Below, piece after piece: positions 53,046 to 62,712 of a DNA stretch of 64,000 bases (position 1 is its first letter; each line of letters starts with the position of its first letter). The notes under the pieces are model-generated. The model was not told the origin of the DNA, searched no databases, and worked only from the letters and a program-made list of their open reading frames with translations. The translations under genes were made by a program, and so were the position numbers. This stretch comes from Paraglaciecola arctica BSs20135 (GTDB lineage: Bacteria > Pseudomonadota > Gammaproteobacteria > Enterobacterales > Alteromonadaceae), in assembly GCF_000314995.1 (NCBI RefSeq), contig NZ_BAEO01000012.1:1-64000 (forward strand), written 5' to 3'.

Positions 53046-53609
53046 ATGAGCAACACAAACAATAAAAAATCACTCCCACAAATTCACGGACGCAAGGTGG
53101 TTGCCAAAAGCGGCTTGTTCAAAATCGAACAAGTCGATTTAGAATTTTCCAACGGCGAAACTCGCGTTTTTGAGCGTATGGCTGGCAGTGGCAGGGGCGC
53201 CGTTATGGTGGTTCCTTTTATTAATGATGATGAGTTTTTGTTGGTTAGGGAATATGCCGCAGGCACTCATAGCTACGAATTAGGCTTTCCAAAAGGTTTA
53301 ATTGACCCTGGTGAATCGCCAGAAGTCGCCGCCAATAGAGAGTTAAAAGAAGAAATAGGTTTTGGTACTGAAGTGTTACACCCACTGCATATCGTAAGTA
53401 TGGCTCCTGCTTTTTTTGATGCTAAGATGACCATTTTTATCGCTGAAAATTTATATCCTAAAGTACTACCCGGTGATGAGCCTGAACCCTTAGAAGTGGT
53501 TAAATGGTCTATTCATGATATTGATACCTTATTAGCCAGAGATGATTTTGTAGAAGCAAGATGCATTGTTGCTTTGTTACTTGCGGAAAAATGGTGGAGG
53601 AAACGCTAA
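53046..53609 (+). CDS. nudE: ADP compounds hydrolase NudE
   Basis: A 187-residue Nudix hydrolase with the box GLIDPGESPEVAANRELKEE IGF-type spacing (G-x5-E-x7-RELKEEIGF), preceded by FERMAGSGRGAVMVVPFIND and the ELGFPKGLID segment. NudE cleaves ADP-ribose, NADH and Ap-n-A compounds. The stop shares a base with the cysQ start (taATG), so the pair is co-translated. In E. coli nudE lies beside yrfG as here. Confidence 0.94.
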   Translation: MSNTNNKKSLPQIHGRKVVAKSGLFKIEQVDLEFSNGETRVFERMAGSGRGAVMVVPFINDDEFLLVREYAAGTHSYELGFPKGLIDPGESPEVAANRELKEEIGFGTEVLHPLHIVSMAPAFFDAKMTIFIAENLYPKVLPGDEPEPLEVVKWSIHDIDTLLARDDFVEARCIVALLLAEKWWRKR

Positions 53610-54454
53610 TGCCAACAGAAAACGCACAACAGCTTTTAGATATAGCTAAAAAAACCGCGATAAAGGCAGGCAAGGTAGTATTAGAAATATACGATAGTGG
53701 TGATTTTACCAGTTTTCAAAAAGAGGACGACTCCCCGGTCACCACTGCTGACTACAAAGCCAACGAAATCATTATGCAAATGTTGCAAAAGGCAACACCA
53801 GACATTCCCATTATGTCTGAAGAAACCGAACTTGGCGCATTAGCAGTACGTAAAACTTGGACACGATATTGGCTTATCGACCCAATAGATGGCACTCAAG
53901 AATTTATAGCCCGCAGTGGTGATTTTGCAATAAACATTGCCTTGATAGAAAATAATGTACCTATTATGGGCGTAATTTACTGGCCCACAGGAGGAACGTT
54001 GTATTCGGCGTTGAAAGGTCACGGCGCATTTAAAGAATGCCCAATAGAGAGTAAACAAATTTATGTACGTAGTTTAAAAGCCCCTAACGAAGATCCACTA
54101 ATTATAGCCATTAGCCGCAGACAAGCTCGCGAAAAAGTCATTTCTAGCTTAACTAAAGACCGTGTTTATCAGACCTTACCCACGGGCAGTTGCTCACTCA
54201 AAGCCTGCTTAATTGCTGAAGGCAAAGCTGATGTATTTTTACGTTTTGGTGTAACTGGAGAGTGGGATACAGGTGCATCTCAATGTATAGTAGTCGAAGC
54301 TGGAGGGAAAATATTGGCACACAATTTTGCCCCGTTAAGTTACAATCTACGTACCAGTGTTATTAACCCTGATTTTTTTATTACAGGCGACCAAAACGTT
54401 GACTGGCAAAATATAGTCAAATGCGAATTTGGCAACAACAATCAATCCGCCTAA
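53609..54454 (+). CDS. cysQ: 3'(2'),5'-bisphosphate nucleotidase CysQ
   Basis: A 281-residue inositol-monophosphatase-fold enzyme. Start ATG 53609 (MPTENAQQLLD) is supported by GGAGG at 53596-53600 and the 1-bp overlap with nudE. Metal-site motifs are DDSPVTTADYKANEII, PIMSEETE, WLIDPIDGTQEFI and GEWDTGASQCIVVEAGG. It removes 3'-phosphoadenosine 5'-phosphate formed in sulfate assimilation. Confidence 0.95.
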   Translation: MPTENAQQLLDIAKKTAIKAGKVVLEIYDSGDFTSFQKEDDSPVTTADYKANEIIMQMLQKATPDIPIMSEETELGALAVRKTWTRYWLIDPIDGTQEFIARSGDFAINIALIENNVPIMGVIYWPTGGTLYSALKGHGAFKECPIESKQIYVRSLKAPNEDPLIIAISRRQAREKVISSLTKDRVYQTLPTGSCSLKACLIAEGKADVFLRFGVTGEWDTGASQCIVVEAGGKILAHNFAPLSYNLRTSVINPDFFITGDQNVDWQNIVKCEFGNNNQSA

Positions 54455-54484
54455 CACCAATACATTTACCTAATTGAGTTAACT

Positions 54485-55066
54485 ATGAGATCTTTTTTAC
54501 TAAGCACTATTTTAATCAGTTTTTCTTTATGCTGTTTTTCTGCTAACGCCCACTGGATGTTAGTTGAGGGAAAATCCAGCCTGAGTTTTGTATCAACTAA
54601 AAATCAAAATATCAGTGAGATCCAACAGTTTAAAAAATTAACAGCTGAATTTAGTCCTGAAGGCAAATTGCAGGTTGAAATTGACTTAGCTAGTATCGAC
54701 TCCGGTATCGAAATCCGCGACTCCCGTATGCGCGAAAAATTGTTTTTGGTGGATAAGTTACCTTCTGCCAAGCTAACAGCTCAATTGCCTGACAGCGTAT
54801 TATCTCTTGCAAAAGGCAGCTCAATATTTGTGACAATTCCTGCAGAACTGAGCCTTATGGGGATCGCTAAAACGATTCAGGTAACTGTACAGGTCACGCG
54901 AAAAGCTGATAACGGTATAGTGGCTACCAGCACTCGACCAATCTTAATATCAGCTGATGATTTTGGTTTAACCTCGGGGATTGAAATATTGCAAAAACTG
55001 GCGGGACTAGATGGCATTGGCCTAACAGTGCCAGTCAACTTTAACTTAGTATTTGTAGCCCACTAA
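54485..55066 (+). CDS. YceI-family periplasmic protein
   Basis: A 193-residue protein with a signal peptide (STILISFSLCCFSANAHW) and the YceI lipocalin-like pattern: SSLSFVSTKNQNISEIQQFK, EVDLASI-like EIDLASIDSGIEIRDSRMRE and a final SADDFGLTSGIEILQKLAG. YceI proteins bind isoprenoid lipids in known examples; the ligand here is unknown. It follows cysQ by 30 bp in the same direction and is convergent with yheU. Confidence 0.88.
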   Translation: MRSFLLSTILISFSLCCFSANAHWMLVEGKSSLSFVSTKNQNISEIQQFKKLTAEFSPEGKLQVEIDLASIDSGIEIRDSRMREKLFLVDKLPSAKLTAQLPDSVLSLAKGSSIFVTIPAELSLMGIAKTIQVTVQVTRKADNGIVATSTRPILISADDFGLTSGIEILQKLAGLDGIGLTVPVNFNLVFVAH

Positions 55067-55086
55067 ATCCAACGCACTAAGCAATT

Positions 55087-55332
55087 CTATTGCTGCTCAG
55101 TCTCTGACAATTCAAATTCCCCTAGCTGCTGCTTGGGGATGATGTTTACTGTTTCATGTAATTCAGAATAGACTAAAAGTACATCACCTAACTTCAACTG
55201 TGCCAGCACTTGCTGTACTTTGTCTTGCAGTGACACATCAGCTTCACCATATTCGGTGCCCTCACGTAATACAAAGCCTTCAATAATATTTAGTAAAGTT
55301 TCTTCGCTTAAGTCAGCGATAGGTATGATCAT
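55087..55332 (-). CDS. yheU: YheU family protein (UPF0270)
   Basis: An 81-residue protein matching YheU: MIIPIADLSEETLLNIIEGF, VLREGTEYGEADVSLQDKV and QLKLGDVLLVYSELHETVNI. Its role is unknown. It overlaps yheT by 4 bp, the same pairing as in E. coli. Confidence 0.92.
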   Translation of the reverse strand: MIIPIADLSEETLLNIIEGFVLREGTEYGEADVSLQDKVQQVLAQLKLGDVLLVYSELHETVNIIPKQQLGEFELSETEQQ

Positions 55333-56384
55333 AACGCGTTACCGCTAGATAAATATGTGGCCTGGTTTGTAATAAAAGGCTTAAAGAAAGTATTTGCTCT
55401 TTGCTGCATCCAAATTTCAGGTCGCCATGGTGTACCTTGCATAAAGCCCACGTGCCCTCCGTTTTGACTCACTTCCAGGCACACATTTGGCGATAAAGCA
55501 TTAACATCAGGCACTATACTCTCATGCATAAAAGGATCATCTTTGGCATGCACCACTAAGGTAGGTGTAGCGATAGTTTTAAGAAAACTTCCTGAACTAC
55601 ATTTTTGATAATAATCGTCAGCATTCAAAAAACCGTGTAAAGGGGCAGTAATATGCTCATCAAAATCACGAAAATTTTTAAATTGCTTAATCTGTAATTC
55701 TGTCACTTTAAGTAACTTCCCATAATCTATTTTACGCATTTTAATCAACAGGTTGTTAACCATGCTTTTCAGTAAATAGGCTTGGTAAACCCTCGAAAAC
55801 CCTAGGTTAATACTATTCGCACAGATCTCTAAATTGAACGGTGTAGAAACTGCCATCGCCGCTTTTATGATCCGTTGCTTGGGCTGTTCACTCAAAAGTT
55901 TGAGCAACATGTTAGCCCCAAGAGAAAATCCCATAGCCGCTTTGCGTGTTTCAGGAAATTTCTGTTCAAGCCAGTTCAAAAAATACCACGCATCCTCGGT
56001 TTCACCTGAGTGATAAGCTCTAGGTGTAGCATTATGTTCACCACCACAACCACGAAAATGCATCAACACCACTGCATAACCTTGCTTTACAAAGTTCGCC
56101 GCCATGTCATTGGTATAATGGGAACGAATTGAGCCCTCTAATCCATGGAACATAGCAATTAAGCCCGATGATTTTTGTACATCACCAGCCCAAACTAAAT
56201 TAACGAAGTCGCCATCTGGCAAAGCTAACTTTTCTTTGCGGTAATCAAGCTTGGCGCGTTTTTGAATAAAACGTGGGAAGATAGTTTGTACATGTCTATT
56301 TTTAGCCCACCAGGGTGGCACAAAGTCACTTGTGATTACTTCACCATAACGGACATTTTGATTGGATTGGGGCTTGGAATACAT
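55329..56384 (-). CDS. yheT: YheT-type alpha/beta hydrolase
   Basis: A 351-residue hydrolase of the AB-hydrolase YheT/ABHD1-3 group: FVPPWWAKNRHVQTIFPRFI, AMFHGLEGSIRSHYTNDMAA, HFRGCGGEHNATPRAYHSGE, nucleophile GFSLGANMLLKLL (serine near 152), PTLVVHAKDDPFMHE and QNGGHVGFMQG for the acid and histidine. The substrate is probably a small ester; not established. It forms an operon with yheU. Confidence 0.92.
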   Translation of the reverse strand: MYSKPQSNQNVRYGEVITSDFVPPWWAKNRHVQTIFPRFIQKRAKLDYRKEKLALPDGDFVNLVWAGDVQKSSGLIAMFHGLEGSIRSHYTNDMAANFVKQGYAVVLMHFRGCGGEHNATPRAYHSGETEDAWYFLNWLEQKFPETRKAAMGFSLGANMLLKLLSEQPKQRIIKAAMAVSTPFNLEICANSINLGFSRVYQAYLLKSMVNNLLIKMRKIDYGKLLKVTELQIKQFKNFRDFDEHITAPLHGFLNADDYYQKCSSGSFLKTIATPTLVVHAKDDPFMHESIVPDVNALSPNVCLEVSQNGGHVGFMQGTPWRPEIWMQQRANTFFKPFITNQATYLSSGNAL

Positions 56385-56656
56385 CTACAACTAAAACGTG
56401 AATTATTATTAGGATAGGGTACATCAATTACTGGAAAACATAAAAATCTCTTTTGATTCAATCATCAATAAAAATCAGAAGTGTCAATAGCAGACACTCT
56501 GGCTGCGCAAGCTTGAATTAAATGATAGCTTCACTGTGTATTCTAGGCTGGCCTAACTTTTCCCCTTAATGGCGGTTAACTGCACGCGCTTCTAAAATCT
56601 TATTAGTTGTTAAGGTTAATAACTTGAGGGGTATAATCTCAGTCACTTTAACTGGG

Positions 56657-57727
56657 TTAATGGTTGTCGACGAAATCTCTGGGCGTCATGCCATTCCAAG
56701 CCTTAAAAGCGCGATTGAAACTTCTAGCATCGGAAAAACCCAGTTTATGGGCAATATCATCCAGATTCATATGTTGCGACAGCAACATTTTCGCTTCTTG
56801 ATTCAAGACTCTCTCTCGAGCTTTTCTAAAACTGCTGTTGCAGTCAGCCAACTTGCGGCGCAATGTCGCAACACTGCACCCTAGACGATCCGCAACCGCC
56901 TCTTGGCTGTACAAGCCAGCTTTTAATGCCGTTCTCACTTTGTTCAAAAAATTTTCATGGCTGTCAGGCTCAACTAGCAAATATTGTTTTAATTCGCTGT
57001 AAACTCGGGCTGACGTAAGGTGAATATGTTGCTCTCTGCGTAGTTTTACTTTGGCCAGTTCGACTGGATAATGCAGAGCGTAGCAAGAGGCGTTGTAACG
57101 GATGGGCAGGTTGGGAAATGCAGCCAAAAACAAAGAGTATTTCTGGCTCGAAGCTCGGCTTTGCAGCTTTTTCAAATCCACTTGCCTCGGATGAGAAAGG
57201 CTACAGATCACACCATGCACATATAATAATACGCATTCTAGATTGAATCGAATATGTTCACTGCTGCTGTCATCTAGGTAGGGGAAGTCACGGTCATCGA
57301 TGACGTATATCACTTCACGGTCTTTCACTTCCACCCTGTTGTAGGCGCCGCCATGAATAAAGTTATAAGAACTCGCCAGTTGTTGCAGGGCGTCTAACAA
57401 AGTATCACTACGACTCAAATTAGCCAATACATGATCGTTAGTCCCCGGCAGCAGAGGCCGCTTGGACATATGCAGAGACTCGTCACGCAGTTCGACGGAG
57501 AAAGACTCTAGTATTCTTAAAAAGTCCACTATGCTGAGCCGGCCGTTATCTTTCAGGCCTAAATCAGCCAGCACAACTGGCAATGACAACCCAGCAGCGG
57601 CCAGAATGGAAGTCAACATCGCCAGACCATGATCATGGATTGCCTGAGGAGGCTGGTGTGACAAAAAGAATGAATCAGGCACCAGTTTACTTTGTCCGAT
57701 AGAAAAGGAGTCAAGGCAATAAAGCAT
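56657..57727 (-). CDS. AraC-family transcriptional regulator
   Basis: A 356-residue regulator with the long N-terminal domain of the OruR/ArgR-like AraC group (LTSILAAAGLSLPVVLADLG, SSYNFIHGGAYNRVEVKDRE, SLSHPRQVDLKKL) and a C-terminal double helix-turn-helix (SQEAVADRLGCSVATLRRKL, LDDIAHKLGFSDARSFNRAF, WNGMTPRDF). It lies 81 bp after the lipase-like gene on the same strand, so it probably controls the TonB receptor/esterase/lipase genes (inference). The ligand would be the substrate or product. Confidence 0.9.
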   Translation of the reverse strand: MLYCLDSFSIGQSKLVPDSFFLSHQPPQAIHDHGLAMLTSILAAAGLSLPVVLADLGLKDNGRLSIVDFLRILESFSVELRDESLHMSKRPLLPGTNDHVLANLSRSDTLLDALQQLASSYNFIHGGAYNRVEVKDREVIYVIDDRDFPYLDDSSSEHIRFNLECVLLYVHGVICSLSHPRQVDLKKLQSRASSQKYSLFLAAFPNLPIRYNASCYALHYPVELAKVKLRREQHIHLTSARVYSELKQYLLVEPDSHENFLNKVRTALKAGLYSQEAVADRLGCSVATLRRKLADCNSSFRKARERVLNQEAKMLLSQHMNLDDIAHKLGFSDARSFNRAFKAWNGMTPRDFVDNH

Positions 57728-57808
57728 AAAGCGTCCCGCAAATCAATCTAACTAAAGTACTAAGAGACGTTTCCTACTCTCGCCTCTTGGATTTATCCTC
57801 GCTAATAA

Positions 57809-59065
57809 TCAGTTGGCATTAAGCCAGTTTTTAATCTGATTAACGCCGTTTTGCTGCCAACCTAGCTCCAAATGGTTAGTGGCAAGCACGGCAGTACCAC
57901 CGTTGTTATTGATGCCTGTGGTATCACTACAACTCGCTATAAATACAACACCATCTGAAGGGCCGGTATGTTCATTATGGATCAGCGCGATATCAGATTG
58001 ATTACCACAAAGATTGTGAACTCGAACAGTAGGATCAGTACCAGCAGCCCTAACCGCATCCACTATTGATTCAGGCATAAACGCATCGATACCCTGAGCG
58101 TGGGTATAATAGCCCCAGCCGCCATAATAAGTCGTATGCCAATCCTGTTCACCTACCGATAGTGAATAGGTACTATCCCATTTTTTCAGCATTTGTGCGG
58201 CACCAGTAAAATGGCTTGAGGCATAACTCCATTCAGAACCATATTGCCAAACGCCGAAGCAGAGAATGGCGTCATGGGCAGTTGGTCCGTTGATTACACC
58301 GCCGCAACCAGGATATACACCAAAAGTTTGGGTCCAACCGTGTCGAAAGGACCAGTCGATACCATTATTCGGACCTCCCAGCATTATCATTCTTCTCACA
58401 TCATCCTGATAGACAGTTCCCCATGATTGAGTCACGGATGAAATATACATTCGGGCATTAAAGGCACTTTTGGACCAAGTGACCAAATCCACACTCTGTG
58501 CGCCGGTTCGAGTTTTGATCACGCTGATAGCATTGGCAATCTGTTCTGACCAGAAATACCCGTCGCCGTTTTTATGGGCCAAGGACAGGGCAAACACCTT
58601 AAAGTTATCTGTTGCTAGAGCCTGCATCAAGCCTGTGTTCGGACAAGTCTGCCTCCCACATCCGTAGTCACCAGCCTCATTGGGATTTGCCCATGCTTGA
58701 TCGGCGTCCTGATTGGCACCGTGGATCAATAACACAGGCGTCGTTTTATTGTTGCTATTCCAATTCGGCCCGTAGTAAAGCAGAAACTTGGCCGAAGAGG
58801 GTGTTGGATCGGCAAAAAAAGTGGCTCGTTGACCAGTTTGATTACCGCGACCATCTGAGGGGAAGCTCTCCTGCACCAAATTACCACTGGTATCACGCCA
58901 CCGTTCAACTTTGGCCCAGCCATTGTTGATGCCACTGCTAAAACTGGCTTCCAGAACAGGACTGGCTGCGTTAACTAAGCTAGCAATAACCGTCAACAGA
59001 GCCGCCAGACCGAATTGTTGAAGCCTGCGAGTACCTTTGTACTGAATATTTTTCATCTTTATCAT
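57809..59065 (-). CDS. Secreted lipase-like alpha/beta hydrolase
   Basis: A 418-residue protein; the start is supported by GAGGAG about 9 bases upstream. The signal peptide is LQQFGLAALLTVIASLVNAA. The core shows TTPVLLIHGANQDADQAWAN, DNFKVFALSLAHKNGDGYFW and VDLVTWSKSAFNARMYISSV, where the WSKSA segment occupies the nucleophile elbow with a non-glycine pattern instead of GxSxG. A late DGVVFIASC and LATNHLELGWQ supply acid and histidine candidates. Several cysteine pairs suggest an extracytoplasmic disulfide-bonded enzyme. It lies 29 bp after the esterase gene. Confidence 0.8.
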   Translation of the reverse strand: MIKMKNIQYKGTRRLQQFGLAALLTVIASLVNAASPVLEASFSSGINNGWAKVERWRDTSGNLVQESFPSDGRGNQTGQRATFFADPTPSSAKFLLYYGPNWNSNNKTTPVLLIHGANQDADQAWANPNEAGDYGCGRQTCPNTGLMQALATDNFKVFALSLAHKNGDGYFWSEQIANAISVIKTRTGAQSVDLVTWSKSAFNARMYISSVTQSWGTVYQDDVRRMIMLGGPNNGIDWSFRHGWTQTFGVYPGCGGVINGPTAHDAILCFGVWQYGSEWSYASSHFTGAAQMLKKWDSTYSLSVGEQDWHTTYYGGWGYYTHAQGIDAFMPESIVDAVRAAGTDPTVRVHNLCGNQSDIALIHNEHTGPSDGVVFIASCSDTTGINNNGGTAVLATNHLELGWQQNGVNQIKNWLNAN

Positions 59066-59094
59066 AACAATGCTCTCCTCTGAGTCTGATTATT

Positions 59095-60066
59095 TTATTT
59101 GTTAGGTAACAAATCTGCTTTGAGCTGTTCAGCTAGACTTTGTCTAGCTTGCTGAGCCACAGGTAAGTCGCCAAAGGACAAAAACGCATGGATGGTGCTG
59201 TCAAAGTTATCAAAGTGTTTCAATTTTCCGTATTTTTGTAGTTTATCTGCAAATTGTCGACCTTCATCGTTCAACGGATCAAAACCCGCGACTAGGATGG
59301 AAGTCGCTGGTAAACGCTGTAAATCAGGCAGAAACATAGGAGAGACCAAAGGATCATCAGCTCGACCGTTTTCATCAAGATAAAAGGCACGAGTGTCATC
59401 GATTGCGTCTCTGCTGAGTAAATAATCCCCATTCCCATACTGCTCCCTCGAGGGGTAAGTCCGATGGGGGCTATACACGTCCAGCACAGGATAAATTAAA
59501 TACAGCCCTTTTAGCTGTATGCCGTTTATGCCATTCATCTGATAACTGGTAGATAAGGCAAGATTAGCGCCAGCGCTATCCCCCATTAGTACTATGTGGT
59601 TTGAGTCTAAATTCAGCGACTGAGCATGTTGAAAAAGCCAACTTAATCCTGAGCAGGCATCGTTTAGCCCAGCGGGATATTTGTGTTCCGGAGCCAGTCG
59701 GTACTCTAGACTTATAAATGCCATACCACTCAATTCACAAAGACTGGCGACCAAGGCCTGATAACAGTCCAAATTACCCAAAGACCAGCCGCCGCCGTGC
59801 AGGAACATAACGACAGGTAATGGGGTGTCTGTCTCAACAGCAGGTAGGTAAAGGCGAGCGGGGATATCACCTGCATCACTAGGTATGTTTAGCTCACTGA
59901 TCCGGCACTCTGTTGGCAAGGGACCTTGCAAGCCGATAAACATAGCTTGGGCCCCCTCCCGAGAGGTTTCTATCGAAACTTGTTGGTTATGGAGATCCGG
60001 CACCTGCTGATTAAATTGTTCCAGAAGGGCTGCGGTTTCATTATCAAGTCTCATACTAAAATCCAT
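59095..60066 (-). CDS. HSL-type (hormone-sensitive lipase family) esterase
   Basis: A 323-residue cytoplasmic esterase with the oxyanion motif HGGGWSLGN (H90), the EYRLAPEHKYPAGLND segment, nucleophile MGDSAGANLALS (S164), acid in FDPLNDEGRQF and histidine in DSTIHAFLSF. This is the bacterial HSL family, active on short acyl esters. It overlaps the TonB-dependent receptor gene by 11 bp, so the two are translationally coupled. It has no signal peptide, consistent with hydrolysing an imported ester. Confidence 0.92.
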   Translation of the reverse strand: MDFSMRLDNETAALLEQFNQQVPDLHNQQVSIETSREGAQAMFIGLQGPLPTECRISELNIPSDAGDIPARLYLPAVETDTPLPVVMFLHGGGWSLGNLDCYQALVASLCELSGMAFISLEYRLAPEHKYPAGLNDACSGLSWLFQHAQSLNLDSNHIVLMGDSAGANLALSTSYQMNGINGIQLKGLYLIYPVLDVYSPHRTYPSREQYGNGDYLLSRDAIDDTRAFYLDENGRADDPLVSPMFLPDLQRLPATSILVAGFDPLNDEGRQFADKLQKYGKLKHFDNFDSTIHAFLSFGDLPVAQQARQSLAEQLKADLLPNK

Positions 60067-62320
60067 ATTTTATATCGATACCAAAAGTGCGTGGTGCGCC
60101 GTAATAACCCAGCTGTACTCCGGGTGAGGCACTGAGATCGAAACCATGCTGCCGATAGTGCTTGTCGGTCAAGTTTTTGGCATACAGCATGACTTGCCAG
60201 CGTTCATCGGTAGAGCGGTATCGAATCGATAAATCCAAAAGTGAATAGGCATCTTGAGCCAACACTTCACTGCTGCTAACTGTCAGATAAGTTTTACTAC
60301 GATAACTGGATGACAGACTGCCCCATAAGGAACCTTTAGCGCCTATGTCAAACCAGTATTCTAAAGCGAGTCGACCATTCCATTTCGGAGCATTGACCAG
60401 CTCTCGTTTGTCACTGACTTCTTCACCGAAGTCACCCATCAAGTTGTCATAGCCCCCCCCCAGATAACCGGCATTAATATTGAGGGTAAGATCGTCGGTC
60501 AGCATGCTGCTGAATTCCATCTCAATGCCGTAGATACTTGCTTTCCCAGCATTATCAAACAGGGACAAGAAAGCGCCGGAGTCCGGATCAATAGAAAAAC
60601 GACTAAGCTGGAAGTTTTTATAATCGTTGTAAAATGCCGCCATGTTCAGACGAATGTTATCGTCGTTCAACAATGACTTAGATCCCAGTTCATAACTCCA
60701 CATGGTTTCAGGATCGAATGGCTGGACCTGGGATGTGAGTCGGCCGTTAAAACCGCCACTTTTGAAACCCCGACTGGCGCTGCCATACACTAGCGTTTTC
60801 TTAGAGGCCTTAAAATCCAAAACGACTTTGGGTGAGAAGGAGTTCCAATCTTGCTCTGCCTCATAACCGGTTTGCCCGTATCCCACACCTGTACCAAACG
60901 CTTTCTCCATCTGCTCTGCGGTTGTGATACCTGTTCCAAAAAACTCTTCCCCCTCGTTACTAACTGATTTTTTTTCCGTAGTGTAGCGAGCCCCAAGAGT
61001 GAGACTTAAACGCTCGGTTATATCAACATTGATATTGCTGTATATAGCGCTGCTAGTATTGGTTTGGTTCCGCTTTCCGGCATTGATTATCGGAAACGGA
61101 AGGTAAACCCCATCGCCAAGAGGGACAAAGAAATCCGTTGCTATTGCGCCGCCTAGAGTCAAATCGTTTTCCTTAAAATAATAGAGACCGGAAACCAGTG
61201 AAAGCGAGTCTGTACGGTAAAGCCATTGTAATTCCTGGCTAAACTGATCCTGATCTTCGAAATTATAAATACCAAAGGTCTCATCTGTAGTGCCATCAAG
61301 ATCCAAGTGGGTTCGGTAATCCATTTCACGATAGGCACTGATAGACTTAAAAGTAGTGTTATCCAAACTGTACTCTAGAGTCAGTGCCGCTCCTTTAGTT
61401 TTCAACTTTTCCAAATCGTTATAGGTAACATCAACTTCAAAAGGGTCATCCCCAGCAGGTAGGAAACCACCAGCTGCCAGCGAATAGATAGGGGTTTCCC
61501 TATGAGGCGTGCGTGAATGATTGGGGCTGCTGTCAGAGCCATCTACTACTAAATAAGCTGAAATAGCATCAGTGGGTTGGTACATCAGGCTTCCACGCCA
61601 GGCTAGGGTATCCTTATCATTGTCATCGCTGCCATCAGCGAGGTTATTACTATAACCATGCCGTTTTTTACTAGCCATCGAAAATCGCCCCATCAGCCTA
61701 TCACCTATCAAGCTACCGCTTATGCTGCCTTTAAGGCCCAATTGTTTATAATTGCCAAGATTAAGACCCAGATAAGCCTCCGTATCCTCTGTAGGTTTAG
61801 CACTGGTAAATTTAATCGCACCTCCGATAGTGTTGCGGCCATAGAGGGTGCCTTGGGGGCCACGCAATACTTCAATTTGCTGGGGATCCACCACATCGAG
61901 GAAGGCGCCTTGAACCCGCCCCATATAGATATCATCCAGATAAACGCCAACTCCAGGATCATTGAAAGAAATGGAATCTATCTGACCCACTCCGCGAATA
62001 TAGACTACCGCGTTGGAGGCATCTCCTACATGAAGGTTAAGATTAGGCACCTTAGACTCCAGATCGCCCAAATCCTGAATTTGCATCTTTTCTAACTCAT
62101 TTGCGGAAAGAGCCGTGATGGCAATAGGAACGTCTTGCAGATTTTCGACCTGTCGGGTGGCAGTCACTGTGATCAATTCAATGCCACGCTCTGGCTCTAC
62201 CTTTGTGTTGTCGCTGTCTTGTGCATAAACAGGCAAAGCAAGAGCTACTAACAAAGCACTGCATAGTGGATGGAGTCTAAACTTGTGTCTTGGACTGGTC
62301 GAGATCATAAATTCGAGCAT
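60056..62320 (-). CDS. TonB-dependent outer-membrane receptor
   Basis: A 754-residue receptor with AAGGTGA before the ATG, a signal peptide (LCSALLVALALPVYAQD), a TonB box-like IELITVTATRQ, a plug domain (VPIAITALSANELEKMQIQD, VYIRGVGQIDSISFNDPGVG, IEVLRGPQGTLYGRNTIGGA) and a 22-strand barrel ending in YGF with a terminal Phe. The plug resembles receptors of catabolic clusters in alpha- and gammaproteobacteria that take up hydrophobic or sterol/polyketide-like compounds rather than siderophore receptors. It is the first gene of the esterase/lipase operon. Confidence 0.94.
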   Translation of the reverse strand: MLEFMISTSPRHKFRLHPLCSALLVALALPVYAQDSDNTKVEPERGIELITVTATRQVENLQDVPIAITALSANELEKMQIQDLGDLESKVPNLNLHVGDASNAVVYIRGVGQIDSISFNDPGVGVYLDDIYMGRVQGAFLDVVDPQQIEVLRGPQGTLYGRNTIGGAIKFTSAKPTEDTEAYLGLNLGNYKQLGLKGSISGSLIGDRLMGRFSMASKKRHGYSNNLADGSDDNDKDTLAWRGSLMYQPTDAISAYLVVDGSDSSPNHSRTPHRETPIYSLAAGGFLPAGDDPFEVDVTYNDLEKLKTKGAALTLEYSLDNTTFKSISAYREMDYRTHLDLDGTTDETFGIYNFEDQDQFSQELQWLYRTDSLSLVSGLYYFKENDLTLGGAIATDFFVPLGDGVYLPFPIINAGKRNQTNTSSAIYSNINVDITERLSLTLGARYTTEKKSVSNEGEEFFGTGITTAEQMEKAFGTGVGYGQTGYEAEQDWNSFSPKVVLDFKASKKTLVYGSASRGFKSGGFNGRLTSQVQPFDPETMWSYELGSKSLLNDDNIRLNMAAFYNDYKNFQLSRFSIDPDSGAFLSLFDNAGKASIYGIEMEFSSMLTDDLTLNINAGYLGGGYDNLMGDFGEEVSDKRELVNAPKWNGRLALEYWFDIGAKGSLWGSLSSSYRSKTYLTVSSSEVLAQDAYSLLDLSIRYRSTDERWQVMLYAKNLTDKHYRQHGFDLSASPGVQLGYYGAPRTFGIDIKYGF

Positions 62321-62712
62321 ATTTCACCTTATTGTAAACAAACTGTTAATTTTATGATGCAGATGATACGTGGGATACTTTGACCAGCAAGGACAAAAAC
62401 CTTCAAGTTAACCGGACAATTGCGCTCAACATTTAGCTATTTCACAATAAGGGGCATCTTGATTGGTTTGGAACTCGGAGGTATAGATTCCCTTTAGCGA
62501 CGCGACACAACTCAAAAAAGACAACAACCTGCTACTACAGAAGGCAATAAGAAAGGAGAGAAAAGATTATAAAAGAACAAAAAGCGTTAGACTAAAGCAG
62601 AAATATTTCACATGGGCTTATCCAATAACAGTATTACATAGCGGAGAAACATGCGACTTAACCTTGTTTACTCACTTATCTTTACACTGGGCACAAAGCC
62701 GCTATTGTGAAA
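62321..62712. other. Upstream region of the TonB receptor operon; no gene
   Basis: About 390 bp with no supported gene. CCTTATTGT at 62327-62335 recurs inverted as ACAATAAGG at 62444-62452, which could be regulator half-sites, but the evidence is weak. Confidence 0.35.

Noticed and set aside
61658-62095. 145-codon plus-strand frame opposite the TonB receptor
   Set aside because: It is antisense to the conserved plug domain, with no start context and no recognisable domain.
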